In this document: one piece after another, positions 24,994 through 32,204 of the stretch
Layout of the letters: every line of letters begins with the position of its first letter
Numbering within the stretch: position 1 is the first letter of the stretch
DNA from: Amycolatopsis lurida
Lineage (GTDB): Bacteria > Actinomycetota > Actinomycetes > Mycobacteriales > Pseudonocardiaceae
Length of the DNA stretch: 64,000 nt
Direction: 5' to 3'
Assembly (NCBI RefSeq): GCF_900105055.1
Contig: NZ_FNTA01000004.1
Coordinates: forward strand, 3,007,501-3,071,500
The notes under the pieces: generated by a model
What the model was told of the DNA's origin: nothing
The model's input: the letters and a program-made list of their open reading frames with translations, nothing else
Database searches by the model: none
Program-made: the position numbers and the translations under genes

Positions 24994-25530
24994 TGCTCGT
25001 GGGGCCGGCGCAGCCGGTGGATGGCGGGCATCGGCATGTCCCGGGAGAACGGCCAGCCGATCCCCGTCCGCACACCGGCCAGCAAGCGGGACACGAAGGT
25101 CCCGTGACTGCCCACCAGCACGACACCGCCGTCATACTCCTCGGCGAGCCGATCGACGGCGGCCATCGCGCGTGCCGTCAGCTGCCGCAGGCTCTCGGCG
25201 CCCGGCCGCGCGAAATCCGGATCCACCCAGCTGCGCTCGTAGTGCCCGGCGTAGTCCGGTGTCGGCTCCAAGCCCGAGTCCCACTCGCGTAGCTCCCAGC
25301 GGGTCGTGACTTCGAGCCCGGCCTTCCTGGCCGCGGGCTCGACCGTCGCGACCGCTCGCCGGTACGGACTCGACACGACCGCCGTCGGCTTCATCGCGGC
25401 GAGCTCGTGCGCGGCCACTGACCGCGGCCGCCACGCCCGCCGCGGTCAGTGGCCGCTCGGGGTCGTCGGGCCTTCCCGGCGAAGGCGGAACGGACTCGGC
25501 GTGCCGGATCAGGACGACGTCGCAGCTCAC
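24954..25530 (-). pseudogene. histidine phosphatase (phosphoglycerate mutase-like), frameshifted
   Basis: Two frames together make a histidine-phosphatase-family protein. The first frame (GTG at 25530) gives VSCDVVLIRHAES with the catalytic RH at residues 9-10 and LTAAGVAAA. The second frame continues HELAAMKPTAVVSSPYRRAVATVEP, ending with the second-His motif VLVGSHGTFVSRLL. They are separated by a 13-nt insertion, GTCAGTGGCCGCG on the coding strand, which shifts the frame by one. Without it the join reads GVAAAHELAA. The first frame would stop at 25132 after about 132 residues. The start overlaps the stop of the upstream hydrolase by 4 bp. Confidence 0.8.
25411..25456. repeat. 17-bp inverted repeat at the frameshift
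   Basis: Perfect arms GCGGCCACTGACCGCGG and CCGCGGTCAGTGGCCGC flank a 12-nt loop inside the histidine-phosphatase gene. Thirteen of the arm bases are the inserted sequence that breaks the frame, so the palindrome appears to have been made by the insertion. Confidence 0.85.
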
Positions 25531-26357
25531 GCGCGTTCGGCCAGCCATTCGAGCGCGGCCTCCCCGTGCCGGAGGACCGACACGTGCCCGTCCTCGGGAA
25601 AGACGCGCGACGCGGCCGTGGCGCACTGCCGGGTCAGCCATTCGCCGTGTGCGGCCGGCACGATCCGGTCCGCGCCACCGTGCAGGTGCAGAACCGGGAC
25701 CTGGACGTCGGACGGCTGGAACCCCCACGGTGCGACGTACGCGAGATCGTCGTCGATCAGCGCGCCTGGCCCGCCCTCGACCGCGGGACCGACCACGTCG
25801 AGCACCCAGTTCCAGTCACCGGCCAAGGCCGCGTGATCCGCCGGGGTGAACATGTCGGCGTCGTAGTCGGCGGTCGCCTCGTACCGCTCCTTTTCCGCCC
25901 GGCCCGCCACGGCTGCCCGCAGAGAGCCGGCTCCCGCCGGGCCCATCCCCGCGAACCAGTCGAGCCCCTCGGCGTCGTACGGGGCCAGACTCGCGACGCA
26001 GACCATCGCCGTCACTCGATCCGGCATCAGGGCAGCGCAGGCGAACGCGTGCGGGCCGCCTCCCGAATGCCCGAAGACCGAGAAGCGCTCGATCTCCAGA
26101 GCATCGGCGACCTTCTCGACGTCCGACGCCGCCGACGCGACGTCTCGGCCGGGCCGCGGCGAGGAACGGCCGTAACCGGGCCGGTCGTAGGAGACCCACC
26201 GCAGCCCGAGCCGCTCGGCGGCCGCGAACAGCGGGACCGGCGGGGCGCCGATGTTCGGGGTGCCGTGGTGCCAGAAGACCACCCGGCCGGCCCCGCCCGT
26301 GTCGTAGGTGTGCAGTGTGGTCCCGTCCCCCAGGTCCACGTCGGACTCGTTCACCAT
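25527..26357 (-). CDS. alpha/beta hydrolase
   Basis: A 276-residue alpha/beta hydrolase. The oxyanion motif is FWHHGTPNIG, the nucleophile elbow FGHSGGGPHA with catalytic Ser, the acid in GGADRIVPAAH and the His in PEDGHVSVLRHG. The start MVNESDVDLGDGTTLHTYD is preceded by a divergent reductase gene. The S33/epoxide hydrolase-like group is likely, but the substrate is not known. The downstream gene (frameshifted histidine phosphatase) is coupled by a 4-bp overlap. Confidence 0.88.
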   Translation of the reverse strand: MVNESDVDLGDGTTLHTYDTGGAGRVVFWHHGTPNIGAPPVPLFAAAERLGLRWVSYDRPGYGRSSPRPGRDVASAASDVEKVADALEIERFSVFGHSGGGPHAFACAALMPDRVTAMVCVASLAPYDAEGLDWFAGMGPAGAGSLRAAVAGRAEKERYEATADYDADMFTPADHAALAGDWNWVLDVVGPAVEGGPGALIDDDLAYVAPWGFQPSDVQVPVLHLHGGADRIVPAAHGEWLTRQCATAASRVFPEDGHVSVLRHGEAALEWLAERA

Positions 26358-26384
26358 GGCGCGAGCGTAGGGCACCCTGGAACC

Positions 26385-26780
26385 ATGTCCCGCTATCACG
26401 AGATCAAGCACCGCGTGGCCACCACCTTCCAGCGCCATGTCGGCAACCCGATCCTCGTCCGCCTGCCGTCCCAGCCGGTCCTGGAGACCACGGGCCGCAG
26501 ATCCGGGGAGCCCCGGCGGACGCCGATCGGTGGCCGCCGGGTGGGCCGCTCGTTCTGGATCGTCTCGGAATTCGGTGAGAAGTCGCAGTACGTCCGCAAC
26601 ATCCAGGCCGATCCGCGGGTCCGGGTCCGGCTCAAGGGCCGGTGGCACACCGGTACGGCGCGCCTGCTCCCCGAAGACGACCCCCGCGCCCGGCTGAAGA
26701 CCCTGCCCACGGTCAACAGCGCCGCCGTTCGGGCGATCGGCACGAACCTCCTCACCATCCGGGTCGATCTCGACGACTGA
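26385..26780 (+). CDS. deazaflavin (F420)-dependent nitroreductase-like protein
   Basis: A 131-residue split beta-barrel protein of the DDN/FDOR family. Motifs are LETTGRRSGEPRRTPIGG and FWIVSEFGEKSQYVRNIQADPRVRVRLKGRWHTGTARLL, the family core binding F420. Family members use F420H2 to reduce quinones and nitro compounds. The ATG is 27 bp from the divergent hydrolase start, so promoters overlap. A MerR-thioredoxin pair follows, consistent with a redox-related region (inference). Confidence 0.88.
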   Translation: MSRYHEIKHRVATTFQRHVGNPILVRLPSQPVLETTGRRSGEPRRTPIGGRRVGRSFWIVSEFGEKSQYVRNIQADPRVRVRLKGRWHTGTARLLPEDDPRARLKTLPTVNSAAVRAIGTNLLTIRVDLDD

Positions 26781-26784
26781 ACGT

Positions 26785-26815
26785 TTGCCTTGACGCCAAG
26801 GGCAAGGTTTACGCT
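26785..26815 (+). promoter_or_regulatory. MerR-type promoter with 19-bp spacer
   Basis: TTGCCT (-35) and TACGCT (-10) are 19 bp apart, the long spacing typical of MerR-activated promoters. A dyad CCTTG-N10-CAAGG lies within the spacer. It is 8 nt upstream of the merR-type gene start, so the regulator probably controls its own operon, including the thioredoxin gene. Confidence 0.65.
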
Positions 26816-26822
26816 CGGCTCC

Positions 26823-27218
26823 ATGCGGATCGGCGAACTCGCCGCGCGCACCGGAACCACCACCCGCGCGCTGCGTTTCTATGAGTCACAAGGGCTTCTC
26901 GACGCACGGCGCGCGTCGAACGGCTACCGGGAGTACGACGAGGACGACTACCGTCTGGTGAACGAGATCCTGACGCTGCAAGCTGTCGGGCTCAGCCTCG
27001 AAGACACCAGGCCGTTCGTCGAGTGCCTGCGCGCCGGGCACGAGACCGGTGACTCGTGCGCCGATTCGATCGAGGTCTACCAACGCAAACTCGCCGAGGT
27101 GGACGCCTGTCTGGCCCGGCTCAACGACGTACGGGAAAGCCTGCTGACCAAGCTGGCGGGCGCGCTGAAAACGCCGCCGGGACCGTGCGTCGTCACGCCG
27201 CGAAACGAGGAGGCCTGA
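26823..27218 (+). CDS. MerR family transcriptional regulator
   Basis: A 131-residue MerR protein. The N-terminal winged helix reads MRIGELAARTGTTTRALRFYESQGLL and NGYREYDEDD, followed by a dimerisation helix with several Cys residues (FVECLRAGHETGDSCADS, DACLARL, PGPCVV). The Cys residues suggest metal or redox sensing (inference). A MerR-type promoter dyad lies 8 nt upstream. The thioredoxin gene starts directly after the stop, so they form one operon. Confidence 0.92.
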   Translation: MRIGELAARTGTTTRALRFYESQGLLDARRASNGYREYDEDDYRLVNEILTLQAVGLSLEDTRPFVECLRAGHETGDSCADSIEVYQRKLAEVDACLARLNDVRESLLTKLAGALKTPPGPCVVTPRNEEA

Positions 27219-27554
27219 ATGTCCCTGTCCGTCGTCACCGACGAAACCTTCCAAGAGCTCGTCCTGGATCAGGACACGCCCGTCCTGGTGGACTTCTGGG
27301 CGCAATGGTGCCCGCCCTGCCACATGATCGCGCCGGTGCTCGCGGAGATCGCCGAGGAACGCGCCGGATCGCTGCTCATCCGCAAGCTCAATTCCGACGA
27401 AAACCCGCTCACGGCACGGAATTTTCAGGTCATGTCGCTGCCGACGCTGATCCTTTTCCGGGGCGGGCGTCCAGTGTGGACGACCGTCGGAGCCCGGCCG
27501 AAGGCCAAGCTGCTGGCTGATCTGGACGCCGCTCTGCAGCCCGCCCTCTCGTGA
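27219..27554 (+). CDS. thioredoxin
   Basis: A 111-residue thioredoxin with active site DFWAQWCPPCHMIAP. The dithiol is WCPPC rather than the classical WCGPC, a variant that shifts redox potential. cis-Pro is in SLPTLILF. There is no signal peptide, so it is cytoplasmic. The start ATG abuts the merR stop. The regulator's Cys residues and the coupled thioredoxin suggest a thiol-stress module (inference). The TGA stop lies inside a 19-bp perfect hairpin that follows. Confidence 0.93.
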   Translation: MSLSVVTDETFQELVLDQDTPVLVDFWAQWCPPCHMIAPVLAEIAEERAGSLLIRKLNSDENPLTARNFQVMSLPTLILFRGGRPVWTTVGARPKAKLLADLDAALQPALS

Positions 27555-27590
27555 GTGGTAAGTGTCGTTAGAACGACACTTACCACTCAC
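27551..27590. terminator. 19-bp perfect hairpin, GTGAGTGGTAAG family
   Basis: Arms GTGAGTGGTAAGTGTCGTT and its reverse complement enclose a 2-nt centre (AG). The thioredoxin stop codon is the TGA in GTGAG. An element with the same outer stem and the same AG centre lies at 42143-42188, so this is a repeated terminator-like unit. Confidence 0.7.
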
Positions 27591-27674
27591 GACCCCCTTG
27601 ACTCCTGACGGCCCGAAACCCACCTCGCTCATAAATGTGTTGCGCCGGGCGCCGTCCGTTCGCATCCTTCTCCC

Positions 27675-27779
27675 ATGACTTCGACCCTCGCCTTCCTGAC
27701 CCCGTCCTCCGTCGTCCGACGGGTGCGGGTGCAGCAGCAGGCCGGGTCCTGGCGGAGGACGACACCAGTCCGGCCGTGA
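27675..27779 (+). CDS. possible 34-codon upstream frame
   Basis: A short frame (MTSTLAFLTPSSVVRRVRVQ, then QQAGSWRRTTPVRP) ends in a TGA that overlaps the GTG of the LysE gene. No strong ribosome site precedes it. It could be a coupled leader or the former 5' end of the LysE gene after a frameshift. It is basic at the end and has no recognisable domain. Confidence 0.25.
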   Translation: MTSTLAFLTPSSVVRRVRVQQQAGSWRRTTPVRP

Positions 27780-28399
27780 GCGCCGCGCTCGTCGCGGGCC
27801 TGCTCGCCGGGTATGGCATCGCCATCCCGGTGGGCGCGGTCGCGACCTATCTGGTGGTGTTGACGGCCAGATCGGGGCTCAAGATCGGCGCGTACGCCGC
27901 GCTCGGCGTCGCCACGGCCGACGGGTTGTACGCGCTGGTCGCGGTTCTCGGCGGTGGGGGGCTCATCCCCGTCATCGAGCCGATCGCCGTACCACTGCGC
28001 TGGACGTCGGTCGTGGTGCTGCTCGCACTGGCCGTCCACATCGGACTCACCGGAATCCGGAACTTCCGCGACTCCGCGAAAGCCGAGGTCACGCAGCCGG
28101 TCACGATCGGGCCGGTGAAGGCCTACGTGAGCCTGCTCGGGATCACGCTGCTGAACCCGACGACGGTGGTCTACTTCGCGGCGCTCGTACTCGGCAGCGA
28201 GGACATGGCCGCGGCGAGCGGAGCGGAACACGTGGTCTTCGTGGCCGCGGCGTTCGCGGCTTCGGCCAGCTGGCAATTGTTCCTCGCGGGTGGCGGCGCC
28301 GTACTCGGCAAAGCGTTGACCGGACGCCGGGGGCGGCTGGTGACGGCGCTGGCGTCGAGCGCGCTCATCACCGTGCTCGGTCTGCGGTTGCTCTGGTGA
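27776..28399 (+). CDS. LysE/RhtB family exporter
   Basis: A 207-residue protein with about six membrane helices in the LysE pattern: GYGIAIPVGAVATYLVVLTARSG, LGVATADGLYALVAVLG, GPVKAYVSLLGITLLNPTTVVYFAALVLG and a C-terminal LFLAGGGAVLGKALTGRRG. The family exports amino acids and small metabolites. The GTG start overlaps the stop of a short upstream frame. A hairpin after the thioredoxin gene separates it from that operon. Confidence 0.85.
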   Translation: MSAALVAGLLAGYGIAIPVGAVATYLVVLTARSGLKIGAYAALGVATADGLYALVAVLGGGGLIPVIEPIAVPLRWTSVVVLLALAVHIGLTGIRNFRDSAKAEVTQPVTIGPVKAYVSLLGITLLNPTTVVYFAALVLGSEDMAAASGAEHVVFVAAAFAASASWQLFLAGGGAVLGKALTGRRGRLVTALASSALITVLGLRLLW

Positions 28400-28456
28400 A
28401 GAATCCGGTGGGAATCGAGGACCGTGGTTGTCCGCGTCGGTTGCGAGGCTGTGCCC

Positions 28457-28882
28457 ATGACCGAAACCCAGGAACGCACCGCCGCCCTCCACTCCTACCT
28501 CGCTTACAACGACGCCCCCAAGGCCCTCCGCTGGCTCGAACGCGCCTTCGGCTTCGAGACCACCACGGAGTACCCCGACGACAAGGGCCTGATTTTGCAC
28601 GCGGAACTGCGGCTTGGCGGAGTCCGGATCATCGTGTTCAGCGCGGAGGAGGACTGCGACCGCCCGGCACGCAAGGGCGAAACCGTCGGCCACGGCCTCT
28701 ACGTGAGCCTTCCGACGCAGGAAGCCGTGGACGCCGTGTTCGCCTCCGCCCTCGAAGCCGGCGCGACGGCGGTCTGGGAACCGGTGAACACCGAATGGGG
28801 CAACTACCGCTGCCGCGTCGACGACCTCGAAGGCTACGAATGGACTTTCGGCACGTACGTCCCCGGCGAACCGCAAGGCTAG
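28457..28882 (+). CDS. VOC (glyoxalase/bleomycin resistance-like) protein
   Basis: A 141-residue vicinal-oxygen-chelate protein in the PhnB-like arrangement: LHSYLAYNDAPKALRWLERAFGFE, GGVRIIVFSAEED, GHGLYVSLPTQEAVDAVFASALEAGA and WGNYRCRVDDLEGYEWTFGTY. A single VOC module pairs as a dimer. The function cannot be fixed (metal-dependent lyase or binding protein). ATG chosen 11 codons inside a longer frame because the fold begins there. The stop overlaps the convergent S9 peptidase stop by 4 bp. Confidence 0.88.
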   Translation: MTETQERTAALHSYLAYNDAPKALRWLERAFGFETTTEYPDDKGLILHAELRLGGVRIIVFSAEEDCDRPARKGETVGHGLYVSLPTQEAVDAVFASALEAGATAVWEPVNTEWGNYRCRVDDLEGYEWTFGTYVPGEPQG

Positions 28883-30639
28883 AGCAACCGCGCGAACCAC
28901 TCGCGGGTGCGTCGGAGCAGATCCAGCTGGTGTTCCCGTTCGGAGATCCTGTGCCCTTCACCGGGATACACGACGAGGTCGTGTTCGACGCCGAAGTGCC
29001 GTAGCGCGCGGTGGAAGAATTCCGCCTGGGACAACGGGACGTTCGTGTCGTCCGCACCGTGCACGATCAGCACGGGGGTCTCGACCTTCGACGCGTAGGA
29101 GATCGGGCTGAGCTGATCGTGCCGGTGCGGACCAGTCCCTTCCCATCCGGTACTTCCGCCGAGCCCGGCTTCCAAGGGGCCGAATTCACCGGTCGCGGCG
29201 AGCATTCCCCAGTCACAGATCCCGGCCCCCATCAGCGCCGCCTCGAACCGGCGGGTCTGCCCGACGGCCCAGGCCGTCAGGTATCCGCCGTGACTCCAGC
29301 CCGCGATCCCGAGCCGCTCCGGGTCGGCCACTCCTTCCGCGATGAGGAGATCGATCCCGGCCTCGAGATCGCTCCATTCCTCCAGCCCTACCCGTGCCGC
29401 GACGGAAGCGGCGAACTCGTGCCCATGACCTTGCCCCCCACGGGGATTCGGCAGGAAGACGGCGTGTCCCGCCGAGGCCAGCCACCGCGCCGACGGGTAC
29501 CAGCCCAGCATGAAGCCGTCCGCGTACCGGTCGTACGGTCCGCCATGCGGCGCGACGATCAGGGAGAACGGCCCGTCCTCCCGGGTCTTTCCCGGCGGGA
29601 GAACGAGCAGTCCGTCCAGTGTCAGGCCATCGGAAGCTTTGTAGGACAAGCGTTCTTGCGGCCCCCAAGGAATATCGGCGAGCTCCGGCGCCGTATCGCT
29701 CACTCGTTCCAACGGGCCGCCGACGGGTCCACAGTGGACATCTTTCGGGCGATCGGCGGTGCTCAGCACGACAGCCACGATCTCGCCGTTCGAAGAGATC
29801 GCGTCCGCCTGCCCGCGCCACAACGACACTGCGCCTTCGCCGAGCCGATGCAGGGCCGTGTCGAGCCCGTCGGCCACGAGCATCAGCGGAGCGCCGGAAT
29901 CGACCTGCGTGAGCCTGATCGGACAGGCCGATTCCGGTGTCAGGTCGCGGTGTTCTCCCGTTTCCACAGGGACGTCGAAGACCGCCCAACCGCCGATCAT
30001 TTCGGGGGTCGCGAGATACGTGACGTGCCAGCCGTCGCCGCCCCGCCACCAAACGGGGCTGCAGGCTTCGACCGGGACCCGGCCGAGCTCACGCCGCTCA
30101 CCGGTTTCCAGGTCCAGCAAGGAAAGCCGGGGTTCGAGCCCGCCGGGATCAAGTTCGGGCGTCGGCCAGGTGACGACGGCGAGCGCGCCGTCGTCCTGAC
30201 GGCGGGCGACGTCGACCACGTGGTCTTCGAGCAGTGTCGTGATCTCACCGGTTCGCGGGTCGAAGCTCCGCAGCCGCGCCGGACGGAGACTTTCACTCCA
30301 GACCCAGACGGCCGGAGGGGGCGTCTCGTCTTCGGCGATGAACACGATCCGCTCGCGCATCGGGAGAAACGCGGTGATCTCGCTCCGCCAAGCGAACAGC
30401 GGCCCGTCCTCCGTGTGGATCAGCCCGTCCCGGAGGAAATAGAGGGAATCCGGTGACCACCGGGGCGAGGCCCCTTCGGCCAGCTTCCGCGGCTCTTCCT
30501 CGCCGTCCACGGCCGCCAGCCAGATTTCCGGGACGCCTCGCGCGATGGTCGAGACCTGGTAGGCGATCCACCGTCCATCCGGGGAGAGCGCGGGATTCGA
30601 CGGGACACGACTGTCGACGATCAGCTCAGCTGTCAGCAT
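28879..30639 (-). CDS. S9 family prolyl oligopeptidase-like peptidase
   Basis: A 586-residue protein: an N-terminal beta-propeller-like part (about 1-330, with NPALSPDGRWIAYQVS and repeated WSPDSL-type turns) and a C-terminal alpha/beta hydrolase domain (about 335-586). Catalytic triad: Ser in GIAGWSHGGYLTAW, Asp in VHGADDTNVPLSQ, His in PGEGHRISERE. Such enzymes cut peptides or esters after dipeptidyl or acylaminoacyl groups. No signal peptide, so cytoplasmic. A short gap leads from the SRPBCC gene start to this start region. Confidence 0.92.
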   Translation of the reverse strand: MLTAELIVDSRVPSNPALSPDGRWIAYQVSTIARGVPEIWLAAVDGEEEPRKLAEGASPRWSPDSLYFLRDGLIHTEDGPLFAWRSEITAFLPMRERIVFIAEDETPPPAVWVWSESLRPARLRSFDPRTGEITTLLEDHVVDVARRQDDGALAVVTWPTPELDPGGLEPRLSLLDLETGERRELGRVPVEACSPVWWRGGDGWHVTYLATPEMIGGWAVFDVPVETGEHRDLTPESACPIRLTQVDSGAPLMLVADGLDTALHRLGEGAVSLWRGQADAISSNGEIVAVVLSTADRPKDVHCGPVGGPLERVSDTAPELADIPWGPQERLSYKASDGLTLDGLLVLPPGKTREDGPFSLIVAPHGGPYDRYADGFMLGWYPSARWLASAGHAVFLPNPRGGQGHGHEFAASVAARVGLEEWSDLEAGIDLLIAEGVADPERLGIAGWSHGGYLTAWAVGQTRRFEAALMGAGICDWGMLAATGEFGPLEAGLGGSTGWEGTGPHRHDQLSPISYASKVETPVLIVHGADDTNVPLSQAEFFHRALRHFGVEHDLVVYPGEGHRISEREHQLDLLRRTREWFARLL

Positions 30640-30643
30640 GTGT

Positions 30644-31081
30644 TCATACTGCCGACAATGCCTTCCCCAGTGCGTCGAGCCAGTCGCCCGTGCCCTGCTC
30701 CCGCCAGCTCGGCTCCTCGTGGCCGTCGAGGAAGGTGCCCTGCTCGATCACCGTCAGCCGGGTTCCGCCTTCCGCTGCTTCGAGCAGGATCGTCGTGACC
30801 GACACGGTCGCCAGGACGTCGTCCGCGGAGAGCGTCCCCGCGTAGACGATCCGCTCGTTTTCCGCGATGTCCTCGTAGCGGGCTTCGAAAACCAGCCGCT
30901 TGCCGTCGGCGGGGCCGCTGATGACCTCGCGGCCGCCGACCCGGAAGTCCAGCGAGTGCCCGCCACCGGGCGCGGTGATCCACCCGGCTTTCGCGGCCGG
31001 ATCCGACCAAGCGGCGAAGACACGTTCCGGCGCCACGGGGTAGACGCGCTCGAGGGTGAAAGTGGCGTGTTTGACGGTCAT
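30644..31081 (-). CDS. SRPBCC (AHSA1-like) protein
   Basis: A 145-residue START-superfamily protein: ATFTLERVYPVAPERVFAAWSDPAAKAGWIT opening and WREQGTGDWLDALGKALS closing helix are typical of AHSA1/SRPBCC proteins adjacent to ArsR regulators. The ATG overlaps the ArsR stop by 4 bp, so expression is coupled. Such pairs are thought to bind or modify hydrophobic ligands. It is the second gene of the ArsR operon. Confidence 0.88.
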   Translation of the reverse strand: MTVKHATFTLERVYPVAPERVFAAWSDPAAKAGWITAPGGGHSLDFRVGGREVISGPADGKRLVFEARYEDIAENERIVYAGTLSADDVLATVSVTTILLEAAEGGTRLTVIEQGTFLDGHEEPSWREQGTGDWLDALGKALSAV

Positions 31082-31410
31082 GACCGTTTCCCTTCGTCGG
31101 TGTCCAGATGGCCGCCAAGGCGATCGAGCCGGTGTTCCCAGCCGGTGCGCTGCCCGCCGAGCCAGTCCTCGGCCATCCGCAGGCCGTCCGGTTCGAGGTG
31201 GCAGGTGCGGACGCGCCCCACCTTCTCCGACCGGACGAGCCCGCTGGCCTCCAGCACCTGGAGGTGCTGCATCACGGCGGGCAGCGACATCGACAGCGGC
31301 TGCGCGAGCTCCCCCACCGAGGCGGGTCCCCGGGTGAGACGCTCGATCATTTCGCGGCGCGTTCCGTCGGAAAGCGCCTTGAACACCTGGTCCATGCATT
31401 GGTTAGGCAC
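31078..31410 (-). CDS. ArsR family transcriptional regulator
   Basis: A 110-residue winged-helix repressor: MDQVFKALSDGTRREMIERLTRGPASVGELAQPLSMSLPAVMQHLQVLEASGLV. It lacks the metal-binding Cys motif of classic ArsR and belongs to the SRPBCC-linked subfamily. GTG at PNQCMDQVFK was chosen because this lead-in is conserved in such proteins; ATG five codons in is an alternative. A palindromic operator lies directly upstream, so it likely represses itself and the SRPBCC gene. Confidence 0.9.
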   Translation of the reverse strand: MPNQCMDQVFKALSDGTRREMIERLTRGPASVGELAQPLSMSLPAVMQHLQVLEASGLVRSEKVGRVRTCHLEPDGLRMAEDWLGGQRTGWEHRLDRLGGHLDTDEGKRS

Positions 31411-31453
31411 ATGCTTAACTATCCGCCACGCCGGACGATAGTCAAGCATGTGC
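31407..31453. promoter_or_regulatory. candidate ArsR operator
   Basis: A 16-bp inverted repeat, GCACATGCTTAACTAT and ATAGTCAAGCATGTGC, with one mismatch and a 15-nt gap, lies over the ArsR start. Its right arm ends where the YhhN gene stops. The ArsR dimer probably binds it. Confidence 0.6.
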
Positions 31454-32152
31454 TTAACTTTCCGCGGTCATGCCTTCGACGAGCAGCCACTGCGACGCGA
31501 GGTACGAAGTCAGCACGAAGGTTTCGAGATTGGCCCGCACCCGCTCGCTGGTGACGAAGTCGCGCCGGATCAGGATCGCCAGATCCGACGCGGAGAACAG
31601 CAGCGCACCGGCGGCGATCCAGGTACGGCGGTCACCCGACGGGATCACCATCCCGCCCGAGACCTTGGCCTTCGGCGCCAGCACCGGGTCGGCCGCGAGG
31701 GTCGACGTCGTGCTCAGCAGGCCCCCGTAGACCGAAAGCACCGAAGAGACCGGAGACGGCTTCGGCACCGCCATCGCGACCGCGGCCGTGGCCCACGCCG
31801 CCAGCCGGGGCGGCGCGGTCGCCGCGCGCGGGCGAGCACCGCGACGCCACAACAGCGTGGAGTACAGCACCTGCATGACACCGAACGACGTCGCACCCCT
31901 GATCAGCTGGCCGTCCTCGTCGGACCGGCCCATGAAGTGGTCGCCCGCGCCCGCCGCGATCAACGCGGCGACGAGCAGGCCCTTCTCCCCCGGCGCGAGC
32001 CCGCGCGAACGCGCGACCCTGGCGGCGAGCACCGGGACCGCGGCCGGTTTGGTCGCGAGTTGCAGCTTCCGATTGCCTGTCCTCGCGGAGTACACCGTGC
32101 CGATCGCGGCACCGGCGAACAGCACCCGTTCGGCGAGCTTGAGGACCTTCAC
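31454..32152 (-). CDS. YhhN family (TMEM86-like) membrane protein
   Basis: A 232-residue protein with about eight hydrophobic helices, matching YhhN/TMEM86: PAAVPVLAARVARSRGLAPGEKGLLVAALIAAGAGD and SASDLAILIRRDFV, the latter with the conserved SDxxxA-type motif. TMEM86B is a lysoplasmalogenase; for bacterial members this activity is assumed, not shown. It ends at the edge of the ArsR operator. Confidence 0.78.
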   Translation of the reverse strand: MKVLKLAERVLFAGAAIGTVYSARTGNRKLQLATKPAAVPVLAARVARSRGLAPGEKGLLVAALIAAGAGDHFMGRSDEDGQLIRGATSFGVMQVLYSTLLWRRGARPRAATAPPRLAAWATAAVAMAVPKPSPVSSVLSVYGGLLSTTSTLAADPVLAPKAKVSGGMVIPSGDRRTWIAAGALLFSASDLAILIRRDFVTSERVRANLETFVLTSYLASQWLLVEGMTAES

Positions 32153-32204
32153 TGACCACCTCCGGAACTTATTTTTGGGTAAGTTACCAGGAGGTCAGCT
32201 GCTT

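Noticed and set aside
24954..25530. Programmed frameshift in the histidine phosphatase
   Set aside because: There is no slippery heptamer; the 13-nt insertion and new palindrome fit a mutation or artefact better.
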